Assembly: GCF_932526225.1 (NCBI RefSeq)
Contig: NC_064047.1
Location: 4,463,501 to 4,527,500, forward strand
From: Nematostella vectensis
Lineage: Eukaryota > Cnidaria > Anthozoa > Actiniaria > Edwardsiidae
Reading direction: 5' to 3'
DNA: 64,000 nt
Shown here: piece after piece, positions 1 to 12,831 of the stretch
Position numbering within the stretch: position 1 is the stretch's first letter
How the letters are laid out: each line of letters begins with the position of its first letter
Program-made: the position numbers and the translations under genes
The notes under the pieces: model-generated
What the model was told of the DNA's origin: nothing
Seen by the model: the letters and a program-made list of their open reading frames with translations, nothing else
Databases searched by the model: none

Positions 1-775
1 TCGGCGATCATCCGGATTTCCCCAAGTCTTCGTACGCAAGGTCCTTTGACGTGTACATGATGATGTGCTTTGTGTTCGTGTTTGGTTGCCTCGTGGAGTA
101 CGCTGCGGTCCATTACTTGCTAAGAGACGATAAATACAACAAGAAGGTATTTAAGCATTTGGTAAGGTGACAGGTTAAATGAGGCTCATAGTAAGGGCGT
201 GGCTGTGCCCCCTTAATGTTTCTGTATCGCCCACCCCCCAATATTCTGAGGCCTGCTACGGCTATGAACATGATACAGGACGACCGGAAAAACAAGAATG
301 GTACGGAGTCAGGCGCGTAGCCATGATTTCACAGTTACTCCATACTGTTTTTTTTTGTTCGCAGAATGACATCAACAGAAATCCAAACTTAAACAAGATA
401 GCCCCAGCAACTCCAAGCGCTGAAACGGCCTTGAGTACACAATCAACAGATCAATGTACAAACCGGTCAGTCAAGCTTAACACAAACGAGTCAAACCGGA
501 TTTCTGCGACAAGAAACGGCTGGAGAGACAACTCAAGTATGGATGTCGAGCAGGCCTGGGGACCACCAAGAGATCCTCCTAAAGCTTCTTGTTTATCCTC
601 ATTGCGCAGGCGCCTTAAAGCCAAACAAATATCAGGGAAACTGGACGAAATATCTCGAATACTATTCCCTGTGATGTTTATCTTGTTCAATACGGTCTAT
701 TGGGTGCTCAACCTTAATATGAACCACACGTCGTATTTCCCTTCTGATCCAAATGTGTATCACGTGACTTTATGA
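1..775 (+). CDS. Cys-loop ligand-gated ion channel, 3' end (partial)
   Basis: Two coding exons are visible, 1-146 and 365-775, joined in phase 0; the gene begins upstream of the window. The first encodes the third membrane helix, seen as FDVYMMMCFVFVFGCLVEY followed by AAVHYLL. The second encodes a polar cytoplasmic loop and a fourth helix (FPVMFILFNTVYWVLNL). This TM3-loop-TM4 order is typical of the pentameric Cys-loop family (GABA-A, glycine and nicotinic receptors). The gene at 5061-11477 has the same exon phases and closely similar TM3 and TM4, so the two are tandem paralogues. The tail is odd: the neighbour stops seven residues after TM4 (IYLEEH), whereas here about 18 more residues follow, and the DNA coding for them is the first unit of the adjoining 70 bp array. 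The ligand cannot be told because the extracellular domain is missing. Confidence 0.85.
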
Positions 776-2262
776 CCATGCGCACTACATGAACTAGATG
801 TTGTATTTCCCTTCCGGTCCAAACGTGTATCATGTGACTTTACGACCATGCGCACTACATGTATTGGATGTCGTATTTCCCTTTCGGTCCTAATGTACAT
901 CATGTGACTTTATGAGCATGCGCACTACATGTACTGGATGTCGTATTCCCTTCCGGTCATAACGTGTATCACGTGACTTTATGAGCATGCGCACTACATG
1001 TATTGGATGTCGTATCCCCTTCCGGTCCTAACGTGTATCACTTGACATTATGAGCATGCGCACTCCATGTACGCTGGATGTCGTATTCCCTTTCGGTCCT
1101 AACGTGTATCGCGTGACATTATGAGCATGCGCACTACATGTATTGGATGTCGTATTCCCTTCCGGTCCTAACGTGTATCACATGACTTTATGAGCATGCG
1201 CACTACATGTACTGGATGTCGTATTCCATTCCGGTCCTAACGTGTATCACGTGACATTATGAGCATGCGCACTACATGTATTGGATGTCGTATTCCCTTT
1301 CGGTCCTAACGTGTATCATGTGACTTTATGAGCATGCGCACTACATGTATTGGATGTCGTATTCCCTTCCGGTCCTTACGTGTATCACGTGACTTTACGA
1401 GCATGCGCACTACATGTATTGGATGTCGTATTCCCTTCCGGTCCTAACGTGTATCACATGACATTATGAGCATGCGCACTACATGTACGCTGGATGTCGT
1501 ATTCCCTTACGGTCCTAACGTGTATCACGTGACTTTACGAGCATGCGCACTACATGTATTGGATGTCGTATTCCCTTCCGGTCATAACGTGTATCATGTG
1601 ACTTTATGAGCATGCGCACTACATGTACGCTGGATGTCGTATTCCCTTACGGTCCTAACGTGTATCACGTGACTTTATGAGCATGCGCACTACATGTACG
1701 CTGGATGTCGTATTCCCTTACGGCCCTAACGTGTATCATGTGACTTTATGAGCATGCGCACTACATGTACGCTGGATGTCGTATTCCCTTACGGCCCTAA
1801 CGTGTATCATGTGACTTTATGAGCATGCGCACTACATGTACGCTGGATGTCGTATTCCCTTACGGTCCTAACGTGTATCACGTGACTTTATGAGCATGCG
1901 CACTACATGTACGCTGGATGTCGTATTCCCTTTCGGTCCTAACGTGTATCATGTGACTTTATGAGCATGCGCACTACATGTATTAGACGTCGTATTCCCT
2001 TCCGGTCCTAACGTGTTTCACCTGACTTTATGAGCATGCGCACTACATGTACTGGATGTCGTATTCCCTTCCGGTCCTAACGTGTATCACATGACATTAT
2101 GAGCATGCGCACTACATGTATTAGACGTCGTATTCCCTTCCGGTCCTAACGTGTTTCACCTGACTTTATGAGCATGCGCACTACATGTATTGGATGTCGT
2201 ATTCCCTTACGGCCCTAACGTGTATCACATGACATTATGTGCATGCGCTTTACATTTATTCG
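722..2262. repeat. About 70 bp minisatellite, roughly 22 units, starting inside a coding exon
   Basis: Units of 69-72 bp share GTATCACGTGACTTTATGAG and GCATGCGCACTACATGTA. Successive copies of CATGCGCAC lie at 777, 847, 917, 986 and 1055. The first copy covers the last codons and TGA stop of the channel gene. Copies differ by point changes and by a short alternative joint (TATTGG or TACGCTGG), which suggests several rounds of expansion. Confidence 0.95.
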
Positions 2263-2691
2263 GCGCTCACCCTCAATATGAACGCATAAATATATATCTA
2301 ACATATATTTTATTAGAAATAAAAAAAAGTAAAAAGATGCAGTTGCATATGATGCACCTAAGGAGTATGGATGTTGCTGGAGATTTTTTTTTAAATCCCA
2401 CGCTTTCAATTAATGCTATAGGCGCAATTGGCACCCCAAAAATATATTCGATTCTGCAATAGCAGACGTTTGTCTAGCAGCAGGGGTACCCACGATTTTC
2501 TGAGAGGGGGGGGGGGGGGGGGCTAAGGGATATAAGTATTTGACGACCCCTTAATAAGACATGCCACGCCTTATATAAGCGCATGCCCGGAACAAGATCA
2601 TTATTCGAGTATAGCTTCGTTCCCAAAGCTCGACCAGCTTTCCTTGCGCTAAAGTCTGGTTCTCACTAGGACCCAAGCATATGCGCAAACG
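2263..2691. other. Intergenic, no gene seen
   Basis: AT-rich spacer after the array, with a long poly-G run near 2507-2522. No open frame with recognisable content. Confidence 0.6.
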
Positions 2692-3176
2692 GAAGCGCAC
2701 CACAAGTGAGAATCGGTCAAACACAAGCGCACCACAAGTGAGAATCGGTCAAACACAAGCACAGCATAAGTGAGAATCGGTCAAACACAAGCGCAACACA
2801 AGTGAGAATCGGTCAAACACAAGCGCACCACAAGTGAGAATCGGTCAAACACAAAGCGCAGCACAAGTGAGAATCGGTCAAACACAAGCGCACCACAAGT
2901 GAGAATCGGTCAAACACAAGCGCACCACAAGTGAGAATCGGTCAAACACAAGCGCACCACAAGTGAGAATCGGTCAAACACAAGCGCACCACAAGTGAGA
3001 ATCGGTCAAACACAAGCGCACAACAAGTGAGAATCCGTCAAACACAAGCGCACAACAAGTGAGAATCGGTCAAACACAAGCGCACAACAAGTGAGAATCC
3101 GTCAAACACAAGCGCACAACAAGTGAGAATCCGTCAAACACAAGCGCACAACAAGTGAGAATCGGTCAAACACAAG
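2692..3176. repeat. 31 bp tandem array, about 15-16 units
   Basis: The unit contains CACAAGTGAGAATCGGTCAA followed by ACACAAGCGCAC. Variants swap CACCAC for CACAAC or GTCAAA contexts. It lies between the two receptor genes and, unlike most arrays in this window, touches no recognisable exon. Confidence 0.95.
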
Positions 3177-5060
3177 GACAAGCGCAAGAAAATCAAGCAG
3201 CTGCATTATCTTGCGCTTGCATTCTAAATCGAAAAATTACGTGCGTTGCGCTTGCTCTGGTTACGTCCAATTTTCTATTATATCCCAAAAGGTTTTTTTT
3301 CACTCAAAGATTTCTTTATTCTCTTGCGTGACGGGAGCAATCATTTATATGTTTATTTTGGTTTGGATATGCCACCCACGTGATCTTTTAGAGCAAGTCC
3401 CCTATTCGGCTTGACGGTATTGATGTTGTATGCGCATGCGCGTGCACACAATCGTCATGGGCAATCGTTTGGTCGCATTTTCCAAAAATAAGTCAGTTTG
3501 CCTGAAAATGTTTCTATTTTGAAGCAAAATGCTGGATTAACCTGAAACTATTCTTGAGTTTACCAGCATTGTCATTCAGGTTCAAAATGGTGGATACAGG
3601 GGGGGGGGGTGGATTGGGTGGATATCCACCCCCCTTTTTTGTAAAAAAATAAAAAGTCACTTTTAATGTCTGAGAGACGGGAGGTATTGCCCATGTGCCT
3701 TCGCCTGCTTGACTTTGCTGATGTGACAAATCCAATTTAGCGTGAAGTATTGTAGATCCGTCTATGTGTCACACCAAGAACCACTGGATCAGTCATAAGC
3801 CGCCCATTATCCATCCCCCATTTTAAAATCCTGGATCTGTCCCTGCGCCATATTAAAAATTACCCAGAAGACACTCGGTTGCTAGGACTAGACTAATTCT
3901 TACCATCTGTGTGTCCGGTACTCTATAAGTCAGCAGAAGAAAAACTTTGACATTAATAACATACTGAAAATAAAACAACAACTATAAACTGCTAAGTATC
4001 CGACTTTTGGCAACGTAGAGCAAAGAAAAAAAATACATTTTCGTTCTTTCACATGACGTATTTATTTTTATTTTGAAAACAATTCAAAAGTGCTGACTAA
4101 CATAACATACATATAGGTATTATTTTGATAATCTCCCACATCTTTTTATACCTCTTGGTTACAAACGCGAATATATGTTTGAAACGTTACGCATTTTTTT
4201 TATGTTATTGTGATTTTTGGTATTTTTTGTTTGTATTTGTCGTATTAATTTCACTTTTGAGACTCAAAAAGGGAAAAAGTGGAATCTAACCTTGTTGATG
4301 TCTTTAAACACCTGTTAATACAGAAATACTTCAGATGCATTCATATGTAAAGAAAGTTCTAGAGAAATGTTAAATATTAATCCACTTTTGTTTGAAGAAG
4401 TATCCACGAAGAATATGTTATCTAAGAATTGTCTTACTTGTTTTCACCTATTTTGTTGAAGTTTTTGTTTACTTCTAACATTGTTTTGTTTCAATCTCTT
4501 ATATCCTCCTTTTGGCAGTATTTTGATGAAATATTGAAGTTAAATTGAATTGGGTTAAAGATAATTCTAAAAGCGTTATTTTAATTGTTTTATTTGTTAA
4601 AATTAGTATTCCTGAATTTAAGATTGAATTTATCGGGATCAGAAAAAAAAGGCCTTTATATAGCTATGTTATCTTGCGTTAAAAAAGCACTTTAGATTCT
4701 CTTTACTCTATTGACCTTCCATTCCTACCTCCAACTGTAATTAAATAGCGTGGAATGAAATTTTCATTTGAATTTGGCTTGTTGCAAACAGACAATAAGA
4801 TCGATATGTTTTGAATGACAAAAAAAAAATGATGACCTTCGTCTCAGCGTGACTTAACCATATTTGCTGACATTGCACCAATTGATGACTTCGTTCGCCT
4901 CGTCTCCCCGAACGTTCTCTAGGTAATAACTCGGCGGCATGAATCCTACCAAAGGCCAAGCCATCCAATGGCCGAGGGGCACATTGAGCGCACTGGGTAA
5001 AAATAGGGAGTTCTAAAAAGATGTTCAGAGCTTCTTTCAGTCTTGAAGATAGATGCCGAT
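3177..5060. other. Intergenic spacer upstream of the second channel gene
   Basis: AT-rich sequence with homopolymer runs and degenerate interspersed repeats, including a GTGATCTTTTAGAGCAAGTC segment also seen near 35500. The short open frames have no recognisable protein. The promoter of the downstream gene should lie here, but no clear core element was identified. Confidence 0.5.
3590..3836. mobile_element. Possible short inverted-repeat element
   Basis: The left edge has AAAATGGTGGATACAGGGG and the right edge has CCATTTTAAAATCCTGGATC before GTCCCTG, imperfect inverted copies of each other. A related sequence (GGGGCGGATCCAGGATT) occurs near 6230. The edges are uncertain and no target duplication was established. 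Confidence 0.35.
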
Positions 5061-8000
5061 ATGATGTCTGCGTTTTGGATTGTGGCGTCGTTAGTTCTGG
5101 GAGTTCTTGAAACAGTCAGGTAAATGTTATATGATATAACATGATGAATACCCTGAAAGGTGCAATTTCCAAATGAGTTTTAAGTGTATTGGATTCAGTG
5201 AAAAGTCTAGGCGCGAGAAACCTTTTTTTAATACCCTTACAAGCTTTTTTTAATTGTTTTTTTTTATTGAGAAGTACCTTTTCACAGCTTTTGTAGTTTT
5301 ACATATTGAAATTTACGCGGCAGCTTCTCTTTGTGTATCTATAGTTTAGAAGTCGTAGTTTACCAAGTTTACTTTCAATTTTCGTTTTAAAAATATAAAC
5401 GAGATTTGCGTCTTTTGTATAATCAAAGTCAAATTCACTTGTCGTTACTCTGGAACTGGGTACATTAACAACTGGAATACCAACTACTGTAAGGATATGA
5501 CCTTTTTTTTTCTACACTTTCTTTTTATAAGAATGTTTAACTCATTCCTCGGTTAAAAAACTTTCTTTTTCTCAATTTCCACCGCACATGATTTCAATTT
5601 TGTTGCTTGCCCGGAAAGGAATTGCCCTTGCAGCAAAATCAAACACTCACAATGGCTTCGGAAGTTTTTGATTGGTCAAGCAGTTATTGGTCATAGCAAC
5701 TAGCAACAAACAAATCCCTCTGCCTTTTTTTTTTTTTTTGCTTGTTGAGTATAGCGGATATTTTCGGGTCTTTATGTGCGCGAAATTGAATTATTTCTTT
5801 GACACCTGTCAAAGAAACAGAGAACAATCAGAAATTTAAAAAAATATATTTTCGGGGTGTTATGTATGCACACTGGACAACAGTCAGCACATGTACTGAC
5901 GTAGTTAGTTGTCATAGTTACTGGACGTATGCAATAATTATTTCTTGTTGTGTTGATCTGTAATAAACTCAGTGTAAGCCTCCTTTAGGCCGGGTTCTGA
6001 TAATAAAACACTACACGGGGTGTTTGGAATTTCCGCGCACAATGATCATAACTCGATGGAACTAAAGAAAAATTCCAAAAAGAACACGTTTTCAACGTTG
6101 ATTCGCTTTTCTGCACAAGTTCACCAAGAAATAATATTCGCCTGTTTGAAGCATAAGCATTGCACTCCATAACTTATAAAGAGTGATCTCCAGTGGTTCG
6201 TGTCGCGTAAACAAATCCTAACCTCTCCAGGGGCGGATCCAGGATTTCAAAATGGGGGTGGATAATTGAGTTTCAGTTTCAGTTTAATCTTTGTTTATTG
6301 AGGGTAACATATTTAACCGAATATACAGTTTTCTAACAATTATGGCCCTCGGTTAGTAAGCACTGTCACTGGGGATGGTCACTGCCAGAGGGTTTATTGC
6401 ATACCCAGTGGTTACTTTACGTCTTTTACGTCCCTTCAACTCACTTGTCACACAAATTCGGATCAAGGCAGGAACCCGGAAAAAATTCCCAGTTTGATTC
6501 GAACCTGGGCCACAGCGGTGAGAGGCCGACGCGCTAACACACTAGGCCACCCGTGCTTCCACGAAGAAATAACTTGTGCTACTGGTTTTGAAAACATTGC
6601 AGAAGAACTATAAAAATTTTAGTTCCGGAAATATATGACTTGCGAGTTGTGTTTATTTATAAACATTTAATATTTCACCTCAGAGAATCACGCAAAACTC
6701 CTACTATCTCTGGGGAAGAGTGTAAATACACCTCGAAGAAATAGAAAAAAGCCTCCCGCCCTTTCGAATTTTTTTTTAGAAATCCGGAGGGAAACATTTG
6801 TTTATTTTAACAGGCCCGTACCAAGGATTGTTCTTGGGGGGGGGGGGGGGGATCCGCAACACCCTTGGGCACGGGACTGTTTAATTTGGCCCATACCACA
6901 CACACACGATTTGCTAATTTGCTAATGACCATTCTTGATTCAGGGCTGAACCAGGTCCAAAATGTCGGCTTCCTAATAATAGAACTATCGCCCAAGTTAC
7001 GGATTGTATCAAGCATGATTATGACAAAGTTCAGAGACCTTTTTCTGAGGGTAAGTTAACCTTGTTTTGTATCTGCTTTTCTAATTCTTCACTTGCTATT
7101 GTCCTTTGTGTTGGTAATTTCCTCTACTCATTTTGTATTTTGTCTTATCAGATGGAGGCCCCCTTCGTGTCCATGTTGACCTCGTTGTCATCAAAATCGG
7201 AAATCTAGATGCACAGACGAACGTAAGTCCTGAAGAAAAGATGGACATGACGAATAGATGCAAAATGACGAATAGATGCGACTTAAAGAATAGATAGGAC
7301 ATTTCGTTAGATGGCCACTGAGAATAAAATAGTAGATTTGCACTAAGGAAACATATGACTTTTTGGATGGCAAACCCACGCGCCCTCCGTTTTAAAGAAT
7401 GTCCATCAACTTCTCGTTTGTTTATAATAATACAACGGTTTTATTTGCAAGGAAACTTTAAAATAACCATACACGATTGAAGTCTGATACTTAATTAATA
7501 ATATTCGATTGAGAGTTTCTCAGTTTCTTGTTTCAATTGGCCGATGGAAATGATTCTTTGTGTGACTCGGCATTGAGCGGGAAAATAAAGTGGCGGCGTG
7601 GTTGGCCTACTTTAAAAACAAAAAAAAGCAATTTATTCAGAGCTTACGAATCAGCCAGAAATGGCTTATTTTCACTGAAAGGTTTCTTTTTTTCGCTGTT
7701 CGTAAATAATTCAAAACAAAACACAAGAGATGCTTTTGAATATAGTTTCCCATTACTTGAAGCTCTCTACATTTTGCCATTAATTCCTGATATTTGCCGA
7801 AATCTTTTGCGGTATCTAAAGACGGCTAATATGTATTATTTATTTCTTTTTCTTATTTCATTCTCAAGGATTTTTCTTTTGAGTTTTACATGCGTCAACG
7901 ATGGATCGACCCTACATTAAAATACAACAAGTCTTCCCTCTATAACAAGAACTACTCTTATGCGATCCTGGATCATACACTTGTGAATAACCTCTGGAAA

Positions 8001-11000
8001 CCGGACACGTACATAGAGAACCTCAAACGTCTAGAGATGGGCTTTAGCGGAGGACCCTTTATCAACGAGGGATTGAGGCTCTTCCCAAACGGACTTGTCT
8101 TGATAAGTTCAAGGTAATAGGTATAGTCTCCAGCGCAGCCGTCCTTTGTGTCAGTAACGCGGGAGGGAAGCGTGACCAACACAAAAGACGGCCGCGCGGG
8201 GGACTAGGTAATAGGCGACTTTCGCTAAGAAATCACGTGGCTTTTTGGCAAACTCGCGCGCGCTCCGCCTTTTGGCGGCAAAATAACACACAATAAAATA
8301 CAAATTATTAATAAGTGCTCCCTCCGTATAAAGGGTATTGGTCTGTTGTGGCGCGTTAGAGGCACAATAGAGAAACATTAAAAAAAACAATAGGGGGCAC
8401 AGCCACGCCCCTACTGGTCATTTTCTTATAATTAGTGTTAATATTTGTGGGGGGGGGGCACGTGCCCCCAGTGCCCCACCCCCCTGCTACGGCCCTGAAT
8501 CTATAATTACATTACCAGATAAAATCAACTAACTTGCCGCCACACACTACTTAGCAACCGATCTGACAACCAATAATTAATGAAAAGGGGTGGATTCAAA
8601 AGTAGCAAAGCAAATAATGCTTATCTCCAGTGTAAACAACTTAAATTGAAAGGCTGATAAACCACTAAAGCATTTTTTTAAATTTATGATCTTTTGCATT
8701 GTGTATTATATATTTATGCACTTTCTGGTCTAATGTATTATGTCGTTATATGCTCTTGGCTGTCATTAGGGTCAGCGCTACTTTGTCATGCGCAATGAAC
8801 TTTCACAACTTCCCAATGGACAGACAAAGCTGCTCCGTCACTATCTCAAGCTGTAAGTAGACTTTTACTTTGGGGAGAGAGGGGGGGGGGGGGGGTCTTT
8901 CTCAAGCTGTAAGTGGAACTTTACTTTTAAGGGGCCGTCTTTCATCGAAAATGATGGAGACTGGAACCCAGACAAATATTTATTGTCCAAGTGGATGTGT
9001 TTGAATATTTAGAATCAAAAATACAAAACTCCAAAAAGCAGTTTTCCGTTGAAGATGACTATGCATTTACTCCCAATTGGAGATAACGACTGTAGATAAA
9101 TCAACATTTTTTTTCTGCCAAAAAAATTTAAAGTCATTTGTTAATTGGTTAACGACGCACCAAAAGTAGCTAGAGACTACCTTGCTTAACAATATTGTTG
9201 AAATATCTTATTTGCTTGGGAAACATCGTTATCCATAGATTAATATTTTATGCGTTAGAAAAAGAAAGGAATGCAGTTGCCTTTGTTAATGTAGCTGAGT
9301 GAATTTAATTATTGTTTAAAGTCTATTTAGTTCGCTTTTCGAATGTACAGCTCATTTACATTCTGATGCAAAGATTTTCTTTTGCGATCATAGACATAAG
9401 GCATCAAACCATTTGATTTTTTTTCAAATTGTCAGATTTTTTCACGGAAGATGACTTGTACTACGATTGGAATGATGTGTCCATCTACAAAGGCAACCTG
9501 AGCCAGTTTGACTTGCTCGGGCTGGTCAGTCTACGTAAGAGTCTCGTCTTCACATCAGGTCCGTCAGTAGTATAGTTGGGACCGAATTAGCCGTTTCTTT
9601 GTTCACATCAGGTCCGTCCTTCTGTCTGTCTGTTCTTCGTCTTTCTGTCCATCTGTCCCTCACTATGTCTGCCCTCTGTCCACCCTACCTTCTGTCCGTC
9701 TTTCCATCCCTCTGTTCGTGTGTCTATTTGTCTGTCTGTCCATCCCTCTGTTCGTGTGTCTATTTGTCTGTCTGTCCATCCAACCTTCTGTCCTTCCGAC
9801 CCTCTGTCTGTCTGCCCGTCCGTCTCCCTTTTTGTATGTCTATTTGTCTGTCTGTCTATCCGACCTTCTGTCCGTCCGACCCTCTGTCTGTCTTTCTGTC
9901 GGTATTCGTCTGTTTATCTGTCTGACATTGTACATAATGTCTTTCTTGTCAATCTATCTGTCCATCCAACACACTGTCCATCTGTATGTCTGTGTGTCTG
10001 TCTGTCTTTCTTTCTGTCAATCTGTTTGTCTATCTTTCTGTGTCACTCTGTTTCGTTGTCTGTCTCGCTAGGCATTAAATCATCTCGTCCGTCAAAAGCG
10101 CATTTTTATCACTTGTTCTTGTTGTAGGGACCTACAGCTCGTTGGTCGCCACGTTTCGGTTTCGTCGTCGCATCCAGAACTACCTGCTCTCGTTCTACGT
10201 GCCGACCATCCTCACCGTCATGCTGTCGTGGGTGTCATTCTTTATCAGTCCAAACTCGGCTCCTGCTCGGTGCGCCCTCGGGATCATCACGGTACTCGCA
10301 GTCGGAGGTTTTTTAACCAATCAGAGGAAGTCATTTCCAACAGGTGGGTCACCTATTTTGAGTTTATTTATTTTCCTCCTTTCTAGTCAACAAGTATGCG
10401 CACGCTAGTACAAACTAGTGCAATCGTAGTGTGCAAATTATTCGAGTTAGCTATAAAATTTAGTCGCTGTTTTAAAAAAAAGGAGCACAAAACGTAATTA
10501 AACAGTCACGAATTTTAGCGTTTGCTTTGCGTCAATTATCTTGATTATCAAAAGGTTTGACTACAGTTTTTGAAATTTATTTATTTGACGTCATTCGTTG
10601 CGTGCGCAGTGTCCTACGTCATGTCCGCTGACCTGTACATACTGGTGTGCTACGTCTTCGTTTTCTGTGCCCTCCTGGAGTATGCTGTAGTTCATTTCTT
10701 CTTCGTCTACGACAAGCAGCTCCTGCAATTCCAGCAGCAGCAGGAAAAGGTATAATGAATTTCAATTAAAATCAACCCTCACTTAGATGTTGGCTGTCTT
10801 TCCGTTATGAAACAAGCATGAAGATTACATATGGTGGCTTGAAAAAGCCTGGGTGCGGGGGAAAGGGGTGTGTGTGTGTGGAGGGGTGGGGTCCCAACAG
10901 AATTCCTGCTAGTATCGCCGGAATAAAGGAATATCCACAAGAAGAGAGCTTATGTAATAACAGTGATAAATAAGCCAAAGGAAGTACTCTATTTAGGGCT

Positions 11001-11477
11001 GGCCCAAAGTCCTTCAATGGGATTTCATTGTATTTTATGAACGCATGTAGCGATACTCTGTGATGTAATGTTAATGATGATGATGATGATGATGGTATTA
11101 ATTTTTTACAGCTCATGAACCAGAAAGATGGCAATGCGCAAGACATAATCGATGAAGGAGAGTTCGAAGAGGACGCAGACGACGACAATAACCAAGACGA
11201 CCAAAAACCTCCGTCGAAGCAAAAGCCCTCTTTTACAACAGTAGAAGCATTCAACAAGGTCGCACCCGAATGCGAGAGTCCTGGGAACAAGCCAGCACGT
11301 GGTTTCGGCCGCACCTTCTTGAAGGTTCTCTTGTTGCCACTGTTGTTTGTGAAGAAAGGCTTGAGAGAGATCAGCGAGAACGCGTTAATCGTAGATAAGA
11401 TCTCACGTGTTTTGTTCCCAGGGACCTTTGCTCTTTTTAATGCCATCTATTGGGGTATTTATCTTGAAGAGCATTAG
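5061..11477 (+). CDS. Cys-loop ligand-gated channel, anion-type pore (GABA/glycine receptor-like)
   Basis: Nine exons: 5061-5119, 6944-7050, 7152-7222, 7869-8113, 8770-8852, 9436-9534, 10128-10343, 10610-10749 and 11112-11477, giving 461 residues, normal for the family. A signal peptide (MMSAFWIVASLVLGVLETVR) opens the protein. The extracellular domain has WKPDTY at 122-127 and the Cys-loop C168-C182, 13 residues apart with FPMDRQSC. TM1 is about 240-261. The motif before TM2 is PAR (267-269), which is typical of GABA, glycine and other anion channels, whereas cation-selective nicotinic receptors have GEK. TM3 is about 296-322, followed by a cytoplasmic loop with an acidic stretch and TM4 near the C terminus. 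It should act at the cell surface as a pentamer; anion conduction is inferred from PAR. The ligand is unknown. It lies downstream of, and parallel to, the related gene at 1-775. Confidence 0.9.
6268..6562 (-). mobile_element. tRNA-derived SINE, minus strand, in a receptor intron
   Basis: Read on the minus strand, it starts with a tRNA-like head (GGGTGGCCTAGTGTGTTAGC) and has a B box GGTTCGAATCA (plus strand 6495-6505). The body then matches the plus-strand copy at 56878-57235 collinearly, including the CCCAGTGACAGTGCTTACTA-like section. It ends in a short repeated tail. It lies in the first intron of the channel gene. Confidence 0.8.
8379..8505. mobile_element. Fragment of a CAGGGCTGTAGCA-family inverted-repeat element
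   Basis: The right end reads CTGCTACGGCCCTGA. The interior has GGGGGCACAGCCACGCCCCT and a poly-G run next to CACGTGCCCCC. The same parts occur in other order or orientation at 179-280, 34353-34524 and 54176-54325. It is intronic. Confidence 0.55.
9600..10075. repeat. TCTG-rich tetranucleotide microsatellite
   Basis: Imperfect TCTG/TCCG/TCTA repeats fill most of the intron between exons 6 and 7 of the channel gene and end about 50 bases before the acceptor at 10127. The long cysteine- and serine-rich open frames here are products of the repeat. Confidence 0.9.
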
Positions 11478-11817
11478 ATACTTTTTGGTACTGCATTTCA
11501 CTTCTTGTTTATATCAAGTATAATTTGTAGTATGAGTAAAAAAAAAATTGTTTGGGAACGGTGGTTTCTCGTCTAGCTCGGCCAATTTCTTGAAAGGACA
11601 TTACATACCATTTTTATATTTGAGAGTATTCCTTATGTCTTTTATTACGTTTTACTTAAAAAAGTCAAGAATTTCACGTAAACTTACAGGAACTCAAATT
11701 GTGTTTTGGTGTTGGGGATTTGCTGCTAGTGTTGCGCTGCTGAGGGAGTGGGAGTAAGGTAAATGATGACGGTTTCCAGAATGCGTTCAAGATTTTCTAT
11801 GAACAGCACAAAGAATG

Positions 11818-11823
11818 AATAAA
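11818..11823 (+). promoter_or_regulatory. Poly(A) signal of the channel gene
   Basis: AATAAA lies 341 bases after the stop codon and is the first canonical hexamer on this strand. Confidence 0.55.
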
Positions 11824-12831
11824 CCGCTTTCATTGTGGCTTTCAAACGGGGTTCATTACTAATGCAAATCTTATGACGACGTTCTTTTCGTATGTAGTTG
11901 CTTTGAATCTAAACAGTGCAGGCGCGTACACAGGGGGGTGCGCAGATTCCCAAGACGCTTCCCCCCCCTCGGCCAATCCTGGGTACGCGCCTGCAGTGAG
12001 TTAAATAGCCTGAAGAGCAAGCACTTATTGGAGTTTCATTTACACATTTTTGCTGAAACTGACCTCAGGGAATTTTTATCACACAAACTCGGCAAAAGGT
12101 TGACACCATGAAAATCTTAACGGCAAAAAAAAAAAAAAAAAAAAAAATAGATACATGAAAAAAAGGGTTGCATGATTTAATATTAATCAGGGGGATGAAG
12201 GGTTCGTGATAGTGAAACAAATTTGCTCCATGATTCGTTAAAATTGAAATATAAAGGCCGTGATTCGTGAAATTTTATGTTTTCTTGAACCGGAATTAAC
12301 GAATTTATCTTGCGTTAATCTTGGTTTTAAAATCTCGTGAAATTCGTGAAACGTAGCTTTTGGTCTAAATAGCATTCAAAATGCTAGTTGTTTGGTAGTT
12401 AGTCTATCGTTTCTTTACTTTGTTATTTGGTATTTTCAAGGATGATTTTAAAAACTAACTCTGCCATTCGTAATTGCTACCCCATCCCCCCGTTCATCCC
12501 CCTGAATGATGGGTTTACATAACATGTATTAATATTTAGGTAATTTGTTCTTTGAGTAATAAAAAGAAAGCATTTTCTTGCAAAACATCTGCCTGCTGTC
12601 GTGTGTTTGAATGAATCTTTTGCACCTCCCCCCCTTTCCAAGCTACATGCCTCCTCCCCCGATATAAAATCTTCCCCTTGACATGTAAAAAACTTGGAGA
12701 ATACATGAAACTTGGAGAGTACATGTTCTGTACAGCATTATTTAGACAAGGTCGCGTCTCCAGAAGAGAGAGTGGGGACGGAAAAAAGCGCCGCTGGTAA
12801 AGTTAGTCGTTTGCCAGGCTACAAAGGGTTA
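11824..12831. other. Intergenic spacer
   Basis: AT-rich, with a poly-A run near 12127-12147 and a short transposon-like element at 11919-11993. No gene-like frame was found. Confidence 0.5.
11919..11993. mobile_element. 75 bp inverted-repeat element with CAGTG target duplication
   Basis: The termini CAGGCGCGTACACAGG and CCTGGGTACGCGCCTG are near-perfect inverted copies. CAGTG flanks both sides (11914-11918 and 11994-11998), as expected for a target-site duplication. Related ends (CAGGCCCGTACCCAG) occur near 6820, 55780, 59901 and 63278. Confidence 0.7.

Noticed and set aside
2692..3176. Possible CRISPR array
   Set aside because: Units are directly adjacent with no unique spacers, and all surrounding genes are eukaryotic.
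7528..7920. 130-residue frame overlapping the start of receptor exon 4
   Set aside because: Different frame from the exon, low-complexity content and interspersed-repeat sequence.
9599..10127. Overlapping CLSVCLSV-rich frames of 108-135 residues
   Set aside because: Produced by the TCTG microsatellite in a receptor intron.
12536..12724. Minus-strand frame with MYSPSF repeats
   Set aside because: A short local duplication in spacer DNA with no other coding signs.
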